From positions 62,001 to 126,000 of the forward strand of contig VIIQ02000207.1 in NCBI GenBank assembly GCA_007449985.2: a DNA stretch of 64,000 nucleotides, in the 5' to 3' direction. The translations under genes were made by a program, and so were the position numbers. Position 1 is the stretch's first letter, and each line of letters opens with the position of its first letter. The notes beneath the pieces are model-generated. The model saw only the letters and a program-made list of their open reading frames with translations. It was not told the DNA's origin and made no database searches. Source of the stretch: Desmodesmus armatus. Lineage: Eukaryota > Chlorophyta > Chlorophyceae > Sphaeropleales > Scenedesmaceae. Shown here in pieces: positions 46,764 through 57,539 of the stretch.

Positions 46764-48432
46764 TCAATCCAACTCATCAATTTCATCTTCCATCTCATAT
46801 TCATTCTTGATACAACACTCTTTCCATATATTATTAACGGTTCTTCCTTTGTATTTAGTGTTAATTTTAAAGTCGTATTGAGCGATATTGTTGTTAAAAT
46901 CACTCTTTTTGCCCTTACTAACTTCCTCTTCCCTACACCATTCAATCCAACAAAACCACAAGTCTTGCCTCTCAACAATTGATTTTGCCTTTGGTTCAAC
47001 CGTGTCATTGACAAATCGCACCATATAATCTTCCTTCTCTTGATATGCCTTGGTGTGAGCCATTACCTTCTCTGGTTCTCCAACATCTTCATCTGTCAAT
47101 GAAAGAATGTATTTCATACAAGCATATTTCCAATCATCAAAGTAAGCACTGACATTCTCATCTTTAAAATATTTGTGGTTTGCCCCATCAACCTTGTCTT
47201 CCTCAACAAACTCTGCTTCAAAAGGCACACAACGCAGTTTCTTATAAGTCGCCTTTTCCTTAGTGTCAGGGATAGGCAAGTCATTACACAAAATCACCAT
47301 CAACACCGAAGCCATAAAGGTCATCTTCTTTTCATATACACCACGAGTGCTAATTTCATCACCGCCAATGATTTCCTTGATAAGCGACATATTGAGAGTG
47401 CCGTTTGCCTCACTCAACACAGTAAGACGCTTATTGAGAAGTCCAGCAAGTTCCTCATTTGCCCCACTTTGTGCTACATTAGCGACCTTCTTGATGAGAT
47501 TGTTGTTGCTCTTGACATAATACTCACCAAAGGTCTTTTTAATAAGGTTCGTCAATACTGTCTTACCATTATCCCCACTATTGTTGTAAAAGATAAGCAC
47601 CAACTTTTCAACAATGCCTTGAAGTGCTTTGTTCCATCTCTTAAAGACATACCTACGCAAATCAATGTCAGGGATAATTTTTCCAACGAATGCCTCAAAC
47701 TGATTGTAAGTGTCCTCATCAACATTCATCACATCATCATAATTGTATCCAACACTCAAAGTCATAAAGTGTTATCTTGCCTTTTCACCTGAAATCAACA
47801 TCTTCTTTTCAAAGTCATAAATCCCATCATTGAACCCCACACAACGGCTCTTCTTGTCAAAACATCTCAACAGTGTATTCATTCATATTGCTCTCGTTGA
47901 TATGTTGATAATTCAGTTGTTTAATAATGTTGTCTTTGAAGGCACTATCACCCATCTTATCATATATCTTGTTAAGGGTATTGAGTAATGCTTGTGCCTT
48001 TTTAAGTGTATCCATTTGAGTTTGGTTTAATACACCCAGTTCAACCATCAAATTCGTCATCTTTTTTTGTTGGATTGACAGATGTTTGATGACATTTTCA
48101 TTTAACTTCTTTCTAATGATGTCAAGTTTGTGTATGATTGATGTGTTGTCTTTTTGTAGCACCCACAGCCCTGAATACATATTGTAGATGTAAATGTTTT
48201 TTTTCTCTCTGTTGATTGGAATGACAATGACATCATACTTGAGTGTCCTATCCAACGACTTACACAAAGTAGCAATGTCAGTGTGATTGACAGAGTTATT
48301 AGGAAGGAAGCGAAGACCAGCCCAAGCGTCATCTTGTTGTCCTTTCCATATATCATCAATAGTCTTGACTTCGTAGTCTTTGTTCCAAATTTTCATTGCT
48401 GGCTTGTTGTCTTGTTTGTTTGCTTCCTCCAT
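46764..48432 (-). pseudogene. D5-like primase-helicase (SF3 helicase), disrupted
   Basis: The C-terminal 333-residue part (46,764-47,765) has SF3 motifs: Walker A FYNNSGDNGKTVLTNLI, Walker B RLTVLSEAN and motif C VILCNDLPI. The N-terminal 191-residue part (47,857-48,432) has the D5-N-like pattern (DVIVIPINREKKNIYIYNMY, SGLWVLQKD). Between them, CVGFNDGIYDFEKKMLISGE is read in a third piece, which shows the unit was once one gene of about 555 residues. It is broken by a frameshift near 47,865 and an in-frame TAA just before the Met of the 333-residue part. When intact it would unwind viral DNA for replication, with a host or viral polymerase; no viral polymerase gene is present. Confidence 0.86.
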
Positions 48433-48518
48433 CTTTATATTTCTATTATAAATTACCTTTATATTATTATTTCAATTTTTTTCCGCACCTTAAATTGAGT
48501 AAGAAAAAATAAGTAATA

Positions 48519-48779
48519 TTATGGCTTAAGAACAATACCAGATTGTAGAATAGTTTTTGCTAATTGCCTTAATGGTTTGATTTGAGTTCTATAGTATTCC
48601 CTACTACGCTCGTTCATATCTTTAAAAGAAGGGTCTTCCGTTTTCTTCTTTTCTTCTCGTGTCTTTTGTTGTAAGCGGTATTTCTCACGATTTAAAGCAT
48701 TCCATTCACGCCGTCTTGCGTTGGAGGCTTCCCTTCGTTCCTCATCAGTAAGATATTTGCGTGGTCGTCCAACTGACAT
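48519..48779 (-). CDS. Small basic protein with AT-hook-like start
   Basis: The protein has 86 residues and begins MSVGRPRKYLTDEERREASN, with GRPRKY as an AT-hook-type DNA-contact motif. The rest is Arg/Lys/Glu-rich and helical. It resembles small viral regulators and the basic tails of repeat proteins in the same virus. The frame is intact. Confidence 0.6.
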   Translation of the reverse strand: MSVGRPRKYLTDEERREASNARRREWNALNREKYRLQQKTREEKKKTEDPSFKDMNERSREYYRTQIKPLRQLAKTILQSGIVLKP

Positions 48780-48971
48780 TTTATATATTATGATATTCTA
48801 CCTTAAATTAAGAAAATTCTATATCATTTCAAATTTTTTTGGTGCGTTTATTAAATCAAAAAGCAATTTGACATTTGAAAGCAAGTTTTGTTTTGCTTTT
48901 GACATCATATTCAAGAAGGAAGTTTTTACCATCAATCATCATTATTGTTCCTTAAATGCTGTTGGAATGCG

Positions 48972-49061
48972 AAGGTGGCGGAAGTTGGAAGGTGCGGAAG
49001 GTCGAAGGTGCGGAAGGTGGAAGGTGCGGAAGGTGGAAGGTGCGGAAGGTGGAAGGTGCGA
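48972..49061. repeat. Right terminal repeat array of the provirus (GGAAGGTGC units)
   Basis: About eight units of GGAAGGTGC or GGAAGGT, the reverse complement of the left array. On its inner side it begins with GAAGGTGGCGGAAGTTGG next to CCTTAAATGC, mirroring the left side (ATTTAAGG, GCATT, CGCCACCTTC). The two arrays have drifted in number and sequence. Confidence 0.92.
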
Positions 49062-49550
49062 AAGGTGAAATGCTACTGTTGTGAGGAAATGGAGCGAATG
49101 CTTCAGCGTAGGTTGGAAAGCAAACAAATGGCTTCAGGACACTACTTGGAGAGCCGCAGGGTGCGTCGTCGCCGTTTCGGTGCTTGCTGTTTTGGCGATC
49201 GCGAGTGGCCTGCTACTGCTTTTGTCATATAGGCCGATGCGGCTGTAAAGCGAATGTAAAGCCATTTAAGGACAAGACAAGTTGTATGAATAGGTGCGGT
49301 GGAGTGGAATACGCTTCATCGCACAGGAATACTTTTATAACATCAAAAGTTTCCCAACGTGACTTACAGATTGATCAGTAGCTTGACTCGAACAGAGGGC
49401 GAACAACGTCGGCACCAACACGTCGGGTAGATGTTCTTAACTTAAGCCCGCATTTGCGACCAGTCTTGCTAAGCCCTCTCCCCTTACAACACAGTTGCTG
49501 CCACTCTGCTGTCAAATTGTGTGTCAAACGTCCAAAGGACTCAGTTGTAT

Positions 49551-52500
49551 ATGCTGAGGCCCGATTCAGGTCTTCACCAAACAGCCCTGCTATCATTCTG
49601 CCTTGGAGCAGCAGCGACGGCAGCAGCTGCACTTGCTCTGCACTGCTGGCAGCGCCACAGCAGCTGGAGAGATACATGGCGCAGCCTTGCAGGCGCCCGG
49701 CCAAGCCATGTCGGGCCTGTGGTTGATGGAGTGGAAGGCGCCATCGGCAACACACCTCTGATCCGCATCAAAAGCCTCTCAGAAGCAACAGGATGCGAGG
49801 TGACACCCGCATTGTTACCACTAGCACGGTGCAACACAGCATTTTGTTAGTCTTGCTCAACTGTGCTGCTGCTGCTGCTGCTGCTGCTTTAGGACATCAT
49901 ACATCAGCACTTGCTCTAACAGGGTCTCACAGAGCCACCCGGCATACCCTTGAATGCGTACTTGGCAGGGCCCGCGTGCTGCCCCAAGGTCTTATGCATG
50001 GTAGTGTCTAGTCTGTGTCTTGTATTGTCTTGCTGCCACAGATCCTGGGCAAAGCAGAGTTCCTGAATCCTGGAGGAAGTGTAAAAGACAGAGTGGCGCT
50101 GCGGATCGTCCAGGAGGCACTGGTGAGCATCTGGGCTGCCTTCATGCTGCGCTGTGTGCTGTGATGCGCTGGCAGTGTGACGACATGCTGTGTCACCGCC
50201 AGGCCTATAGTCAAGGGAGCCAGCTGTGCCGGCGCAGTTTATGTCGTGCAGTGCTGGCAAGCGAAGCAAACAGTGTTGATTAGGCACAGCTGACTGGCAG
50301 GCGCATCAGCGTCAGCCCTTTGCCATACCCTTGCAGCACTGCTACCCTGCAATGCCGCTACAGCTAACAACATCACCTCTACTGGGGGCCACCTGGGTGC
50401 TGCTTTCAATTCTGCTGTGTCTCCAGCTCTGCTGATGGTGCTGACACTTACAGTCAGTCAGTGCTGTGTACAAATTCTTCACGCACCTTAGCTGACAGTC
50501 AGCACGTCGTCCGATGTCGTGTGCAGGCATCGGGCCAGCTCCAACCTGGCGGCCTCATCACTGAGGGTACTGCTGGCAGCACAGGAGTCAGCTTGGCAAT
50601 GGTGCGTGTGGGTACAGTGTGCCTGCAGTTGCAGGGTGCCTATGACCATGCCAAGGGTCCTTGGTGGATGCAGGTACCGCCTTAGCAGTGTTGTTGGCTT
50701 GCAGCTGCAAGGCATAGACGGCAACACAGAGAAGCAATAAACGTGCACGTGCAGCTTGCAGCACGTGCTGCTCTGCACACTGCAACAAATCAGCTGGATG
50801 CAGACGTCCATGAGGCTGTTGTTGTTACTGTTAGTTGAGACCCGGCACCCACCATGTAGTGAGAAGGGGATGTCCTCTGCCCCATGCCTCGTGCCCAATG
50901 CTGTGTGCTGCCTCTGCTGTTTTGCTGCCCAGGTGGCAGCTGCATCTGGTTGCCACTGCTTCATCGCCATGCCGGATGATGCAGCCATTGAGAAGGCCCA
51001 GCTACTGCAAGCTCTAGGTGAGAGGTGGGTGGCAGGGCACTACCGTAGTATATACTGAGTAGTATGCAGTACAAGCGCTGCAGGGTACAGACAGAGCACT
51101 TGCAAGCGCTTTGCAGTGTGGCTTGGTGGGTGGGTTGGCATTTGGGCTTTCAGGTGTGTTCGTCAGCAGCATGGGTTAAGGTTTGTTGCCTGCGCCATAA
51201 CAGGGGCGGCTCTCATCACCTGTTGTAGTTGTGCTGTTGTTGTTGTGCCGCGCCGTGCCATCCTGTGCCATGCTGTGCAGGTGCTGAGGTGCAGCGGCTA
51301 CGGCCGGTGTCCATCACGCACCCGGAGCACACAGTCAACGTGGCACGCAAGAGAGCGGAGGATGTTCCTGGTGCCGTGTTTGCGGATCAGTTTGAAAACC
51401 TGGCAAACTTGAGGGCACACTTGGACACAGGTGAACCCTTGTTGGCTGCTGGCCAGCAGCCCCTCTCTGCCATGCTGTACTGCACAAGAGTAGTGTCCGT
51501 ACCTATCATTGCCAAGCCCAGTGGAGTCGTATGATGCATACAATGGCCTGCATACAAACTGCATCACATCGCTGTGTTGTGGGCTGTGCGTTCGATGCAC
51601 CAACATTCGATGTCTCAAGGTGATATCATCCAGATGATGACGACTGATACACCCAAGGGACTGGTTAGGCGTGTTGCACATCAGCTTTGGCTGGTAGGAA
51701 CCATGCAGCAAACTCCTGCTGCTGTTGTGGCTGCTCTGGATGGCTGTCTCCCTGCAGGCAGGGAGATTCTCCTGCAGACACAGGGCCGCCTACATGCCTT
51801 TGTGTCTGGTGCGGGCACTGGGGGCACGATTGCTGGTGTGTCTCACGCTCTGAAGGCGCACAACCCCGACATACGGGTGGTACTTGCGGATCCTCCAGGC
51901 TCCTCACTCTTCAACAAGGCAAGTGCCTGCTGTGATGTCAGCAGGCATGAGGCATATAGCCTTCTTGGTGTTGTGTGCTCTGGGCCGAGGTGCTGTGTGC
52001 TCTGGGCTGAGCTGCTGCCTGCCCCACCTGGAGCTGTCAGGTTTGCTGCAATCAGGGGTCAGCTCAACCCCGGTAGGCAATGCCATTGATGTGTGGCGAC
52101 TGTGTCTACGAGCAATATTTTTTCCCTCAAGGGAAACCTAGGGTGCAACTGGCAGATGAGGGAAGTGAGGCTTGGAGATCAACACTTGCAGTCAGACACG
52201 TTTCTGCCCTAACTTACAGCAGGTCGCTCCTGCGTCACTCTCACTGTTCTCTCTCTCTGTGTGTGTGTGCCCTCACAGGTGAAGCGTGGTGTGCTGTATA
52301 CCTGGCACGAGGCTGAGGGGAAGCGCCTGAAGAACCCGTTTGACACCATCACAGAGGGAGTGGGGCTCAACCGGCTGACAGCTAACTTTGCAGCGGCTGC
52401 TGTGGATGATGCTGTGCGTGTGACTGACAGGGAGGCAGTGGAGATGGCTGCATACCTTCTGAGGTGAGGCTGCTTGATGCGCCCCATGGTGGTAGCGCTG

Positions 52501-52981
52501 TAGGTGCTGGGCTGCGCTAAGCACAGGCTGTCTTAGGGTTGGCATCGCTCTCAAGTTGTGGTTACACTCCGCTATTCCGCTTACCAAAGAGCTGCATTGA
52601 TGGGGTGGGGAGGGACGTTTCTTCAGCTAACTTGCATGTTATTGCTGTCAACCGCAGTGTGGAGTCACTTGCAAGCACACATACAGGCTTCATGCGGCTC
52701 AGCGGGTTCAGCATGTGTTGGCGGCGTTGTATATATATGTGCCTGTGCGTTTTGTTTCTTGCAGGAATGATGGGCTGTTTGTGGGCAGCTCAGCCGCAGT
52801 CAACTGCGTGGGGGCCGTCAAAGCAGCTAGGGCCTTGGGGCCAGGTCACACAGTTGTTACAATTTTGTGTGATGGGGGTGCCAGGCACCTCAGCAAGTTC
52901 CACAGCCCCTCATACCTCCAGGAGATGGGGTTAACCCCTGAAGCAACATGCACTGGCCTACAGTGGGTGGGGGCAGGTTGA
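49551..52981 (+). CDS. Cysteine synthase (O-acetylserine sulfhydrylase family, CYS2-like, PLP enzyme)
   Basis: Eight exons give exactly 401 codons: 49,551-49,799, 50,042-50,122, 50,527-50,601, 50,933-51,017, 51,281-51,430, 51,758-51,918, 52,279-52,463 and 52,765-52,981. One donor (51,919) is GC instead of GT. Motifs: GAIGNTPLIRIKSLSEATGC, the PLP lysine in NPGGSVKDR, the substrate loop EGTAGSTGVS, the phosphate-binding loop SGAGTGGTIAGVS, then LADPPGSSLFNK and EGVGLNRLTANF. The late GLFVGSSSAVN-type Ser and ILCDGG are also present (NDGLFVGSSAAVNCVG, TILCDGGARH). The sequence is closer to the fungal/mitochondrial CYS2 type than to plastid OASTL. It has an N-terminal hydrophobic stretch (LLSFCLGAAATAAAALALHC), so it may be membrane-anchored or targeted. 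It makes cysteine from O-acetylserine and sulfide. The virus ends about 320 bases upstream. Confidence 0.88.
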
Positions 52982-55900
52982 TGTGAGGCGGCAATGGCAT
53001 CAATGTGTGGTAGGTGGAGAGAACCTGTGTGGTTGCCTGGACAGCGTCAGCCGGTGTGGGTGGATCACAGTGTGATGCGTCAGGCTGTGAGTGCGCCAGG
53101 TGCTGTGAGGGCTGAGCAACTCTCTGGTTGAGTCTGTATTTGCTGTGATTTCATCTGCTTTTGTGCCCTGGTTTGGTGCGTCGTGATGTCAGTGATTGGC
53201 TGGCATGAGCTCTGGAGCCCCTATGAGTCACAGCTACAGATGCAACATCAACTGATCGATTGGGTGAGGGTGATTGTGAGCAAGTAGTGTGTGGCTTGTT
53301 GCTTTTGCGTGGTATCCAATTGCCGCGCTTTCAAGACCCCACTGGCAGCCTGCAACACCCAGTATGCGGTGAGTGGTTTGTGCTGCCTGTTGGGCTGGGC
53401 ACCCCCTCAACACACAGTTGCTTGGCCGTGCTGTCTGCTGTCGAAAGTCAGAACAATTGGGGGTGCTGATGAGCCTAACACGTAGCACCTGAACACAACC
53501 TGAAAGTTTGACATGATTCTTTGACATTGTTACATCTGATCGGGACCTCATACCGTGGCCATGCCACCTGCAAAGGTACGATGGCGGCAAGCCAATATCC
53601 ATGCACCAACAGCATGCTGTCAAAGCGGGTGAGGAGCACAGTCCTGGCTCACCTGCAATCCACACTGCATGACTTGATCTACCAAGCAATCACAAGACCA
53701 ACAATCACGCAGCACATACAACCCAACCAGGTAGCAGAATCACCTCGCCCAAACAGCTATCGCAGCCTGCAGAAGCCACACATGTGCGGCAGTGGGGATG
53801 CAGCATGCATTTGAACACAATTTTGTCATACTGCAGGGTAGGGTGCGCCAGCCAGCTGCAGCAGCCGGCTGGGCCCGCTGCGTCAGCCTTTACCTCGGCA
53901 TCTCTGTCCAAGACACCATCTTGGGATCTGGAAACCGGTAGACACGGGCGCTTGCTCGTGGTGGAGCAACTCTCGTGCGAAGTCAGGCCGTTCCAGAGGT
54001 CACCTCCCCAGCTCACGCACTGTGTGAGAGCAGACTTCTAGTGGAATTAAGTGGTGCCCAGCCTGTCAGTCATGCTCTCACAAATGGCAGGTGCAGGCCC
54101 GTTTCACAACGAGCAAGCACATGCTGGCTGCCACTTGGGTACGCGCGTGTGCATGCCCGCCTACTGCGAAGCCTAACAGACAGCTTTGACAGCAAACCAT
54201 GGCTTCAGGGCTGTCTTGCAAACAGTCAAGCATGGGTGGCCCACCCTTGTCCCCATTGCGCTGTAGACACCTAGTCGGCACCAAATCACAGGGAGCCAGC
54301 ACCATTGCGTCACCCTGTAAAAAAAAAATATTAAATATATATATATGCAGTGGTGCGCTCCTTGCCCCACTTTCCCTGCAGATGCTCAGCAAGCACCTAC
54401 TTGAAGCGTCCCTTTGCACGGGAACAGTCAACAGCATTTGTAGTGAACTAGTCAAGCTTCAACACGCTTCCCACTTGCCTGGTGACCCAGCCATGAGTGC
54501 CTTATTCACGCCATGCAACCGGCAGGCAGCAGCTACATAGTACTGCCTGGAAGAATGTCACCACCACCAGGCTGCTTGGAACCCAACAAGCAGCCTCACA
54601 GGGAGCAACACGTCCTCCACTGTTGCCAGTGACAGTGTGCTTTTGAGCTGCCGGAACACCTGTGTAAAGTCCAGTGCCCTCAACCAACCTTGCAATGCTG
54701 CAACGGCAGCACACAACACTGACTCAACCAACCAAAGGCACAGCTCCTACCACCTGACAGTCCTCTTCTTCTTGAGGACACACTCCACACGCATTCAACA
54801 TCACCGCCCCGCTCAGACACTGACAGGCATGCAGGCGCAGGACTCCGTGTACAACAAACACGACCAAGAAGTGCTTCAAAAATAGTTGAAATACTAAGAC
54901 ACCAAATTCACTGCAGTGTTCATCAACACTGCCAACGATGTTGCCAGGTGCAAAAGATGCCATGAGGGGCGACAGCAGCTGCTATGCAGACGTGCACTCA
55001 CAGGTACACCCCACACGGACAAGTTCACACAACACCCCCATGTACAGCAGCAACATGATGTTGACCCGCCTGCCATGCATGTCTGCCCATCTTGCTTTAG
55101 CTTCGGGCAGCATGCCAGCAGAGGCCGGGGGGCACAGACAACACTGCAGTCAACCCTTGGCAGTGGCATGCACTGCACTGTGTTCAGCTGGACAGTGACA
55201 GGCAGAGTAGTGCACAGGGTGTGTTGACAACGGTGCAAAGCTCCAACACTGTCAATCTGCAGTGCAGCACTTCAGGCCGCAAAGGCACGCTAGTTGAATA
55301 TCCGTCGTGGGGACAGCATGGCGCTGTAAACTGGTGAGTGCCCGTGCACATATCCACCGTGCAGTATATGTATGCATCAAGACGGGGTGTGGGGGCAAAA
55401 CTGCTGGAGGTCCTGCGGTCAACCTGTGTGTGTGAGCATGGTCAACACCGTAAACACCTCAGGTCCCCACGCTTTCTAGCAGCACTCGGCCTGACAGCTT
55501 GCAGACAGCTTGCAGCCCGGGCGTGACTAAGGCAGCGCCACCAGCATTGCCCATGCAATGACCCAAACAGCAATTCTGCAGCAATGCAGGCATGAAACAC
55601 CACACACTGAGGGCCCCTTCCTGGGATTGCCATCGCATAGGTGGCTGCTAGCATCATGAGATAGCAACACTTGCGTGTCCTGCAGGCCGCACCCTTGATC
55701 ACGGAACCATCAACCATTGCCAGCTAACTGTGTCAGAGCACACACAACAGTGTTCCACAACCCCAACCAGTCTCAGCTACTGTGCCAGTGAGCTGGTACA
55801 ACATCATTGTTAGTGACAGTGAGGAGACGTCATGATCAGAAACAGTGAGGAGACGTCATGATCAGAAACAGTGAGGAGAGGCCGCATGTTGTGGCAGGAG

Positions 55901-56769
55901 GGGACGGCCCGGCAGCTTTGCATAACCACCCCATTCTAGCACTTTGCGCACCGCATGCCATGATCACAGCCATCGGGACAGGTACCCAATACAGCCCAGC
56001 ACTGAAACATGCACCCAGCTGTGCCGCAGCCGTCATCCTGTGTTGCACCCACCAACAAATGAGGGGAACAGTGGCGAGAGGTGGTGATGGTGACCCGATC
56101 AGGAGCAGGCACCACTTTCCAGTGGTAGTGTAGGCCTTGCCGGCCAAACCAGAATGCATTTCAATCAAGTGGTGCTTGCACCACTGAAGATCCATGCCGG
56201 ATGTCTTGCGTACTTTGCCGCACACATCAAACACGGCCGGGACAGCGCCAGTCAGCAAGATGTGCTTTGCTTGGCAAGCCTGTGACACAGACATGACTGT
56301 GGCAGCAACAGTCAGCAGGAGTTCCAGCCATTGTGCAGCAACATAACTGGGCGCAGCAGTCACTGCAACGATTGCATAGCCGAAAGCCTGCCCAGCGCAG
56401 GAGCAGTATCAGGAATCCCATCAACAACGATGCGTGTGTGACGGATATCCACAATTGCGTCACGGCAGGGCACATTGTGGAGCAGTAGGCCCACCGCCGC
56501 AGCAGATCAACCAACACCAGTACACACAAACCATTGGGCCTGTGCTCCATCCACGTGCGGTTGCTCCAACCACAATCACATAACCCAGTCGGTGAATGCA
56601 TGCTGCAGCAGCGCGGGTGGTGGCAGGATCGTGCACTCAGTGGTGGTGACCCGGACACGACACCCCGCCTAGCACAGGTTGAGGGAATTCACCATGCAGT
56701 GGACCTCTGCAGCCACGCTGGCTGAAAGACATGGTGGCTGCTGTAGCTGTGGGTTGGACAGCGGGCGAT
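52982..56769. other. No recognised gene; likely eroded mobile-element sequence
   Basis: Several minus-strand open frames occur (53,234-53,689, 55,836-56,363, 56,227-56,658) but all are interrupted and show no domain I can name. A tandem repeat of 26 bases lies at 55,817-55,878. An A-run with ATATAT is at 54,318-54,346. Confidence 0.3.
55817..55878. repeat. 26-base tandem repeat, 2.4 copies
   Basis: CAGTGAGGAGACGTCATGAT plus CAGAAA is repeated twice, followed by a partial copy (CAGTGAGGAG). Confidence 0.9.
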
Positions 56770-57539
56770 GCATACACCTAGGGACAAAAGTTTGTGCTCA
56801 ATGTGACTGACACAGTGGCACTCACAAGCTAGAAGATCAGCTTTGTCATCAGTACCCACCACCACACAGCTGAAGAAGTGCACTACCAGGGCAGTTGCAT
56901 GACAGGCTCTGCCAATCACTGCAACCATCACTGCATGCAAGTGCAACCCTGGGGGTGACCCCCTCAAAAAGTGCCTGAAATTGCAAGGTGATTTTGACCC
57001 CCACACCCTTCAGTCCAGGCTGCAGTCACAGGAATGGATGCTGCAGATAGCCCCACCAGCTGCATGTATGCCTCACCCCCAGCCCATCCCCCTGCCCCCC
57101 AAAGCCATGTGCAGCTTCAGCACAGAGAAGGCCAACCTGGCAGCCAGCACCCCTGAAAACAAAGGGCAATTTCACCTCTGGAACACACACACAACAGGCC
57201 ACAGGCTGGTGGAAGCTGAGCAGACACCCCAAGGCTCCCACTACCCCATCAATAAGGAAGGTGTAGGCAGAGGAGCTAGGTGCTTGGTGCTGGTGCGGCG
57301 TGCGGCTAAGGCTAAGGCTAGGCGCGCGCGTGGCATCAACCGGGTGGGGGAGGGTAGTCTCGATCGCCGGCTGCACGCACCACAAAACACCGCGCTGACC
57401 ACCTTGGCCAACGCACAGCAGTAATGCAATGGGAAAGCTGAGAAACGTTCAAGTACCGAACATCAACGGAAACTGCTGCTGTCTTGGGGTGACACGGAAT
57501 TTGTGTCGGTCGTAAAAACTTTTGTCCCTAAGTGTATGC
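56770..57539. mobile_element. Small DNA transposon with 24-bp terminal inverted repeats
   Basis: The ends are inverted copies of GCATACACYTAGGGACAAAA followed by GTTT, with a single mismatch, 770 bases apart. No transposase is recognised inside. Open frames (56,981-57,424 plus; 57,026-57,385 minus) are anonymous. It is likely a non-autonomous element. No clear target duplication was identified, so the superfamily is open. Confidence 0.75.

Larger units (their letters stand above)
32342..49227. mobile_element. Integrated Polinton-like virus (virophage-like provirus), about 16.9 kb
   Basis: This AT-rich block interrupts GC-rich host sequence and carries the hallmark gene set of Polinton-like viruses: tyrosine recombinase, major and minor capsid proteins, packaging ATPase and SF3 helicase, plus methyltransferases and small virion proteins. 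Coding density is high, with almost no spliceosomal introns. Related GCACCTTCC arrays occur near both ends in inverted orientation. The outer limits are inferred. A short inverted match (CAAAGCAG with CACTCGCGA on the left; TCGCGAGTG with CTGCTTTTG on the right) suggests ends near 32,342 and 49,227, but no target duplication was found, so the limits could be off by 100 bases or more. Several genes are broken and a host SINE lies inside, so this is an old, probably inactive copy. It sits between the 5' ends of two divergent host genes. Confidence 0.93.

Noticed and set aside
35680..47780. Alternative genetic code in the virus, with TAA read as an amino acid
   Set aside because: All three in-frame stops (fibre, ATPase, helicase) are TAA, but TAA also ends normal viral genes such as the recombinase and the ATPase itself. 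Frameshifts accompany the stops, so decay or error is simpler.
53234..56658. A DDE transposase gene on the minus strand
   Set aside because: The open pieces are anonymous and interrupted; no catalytic motif could be traced in order.
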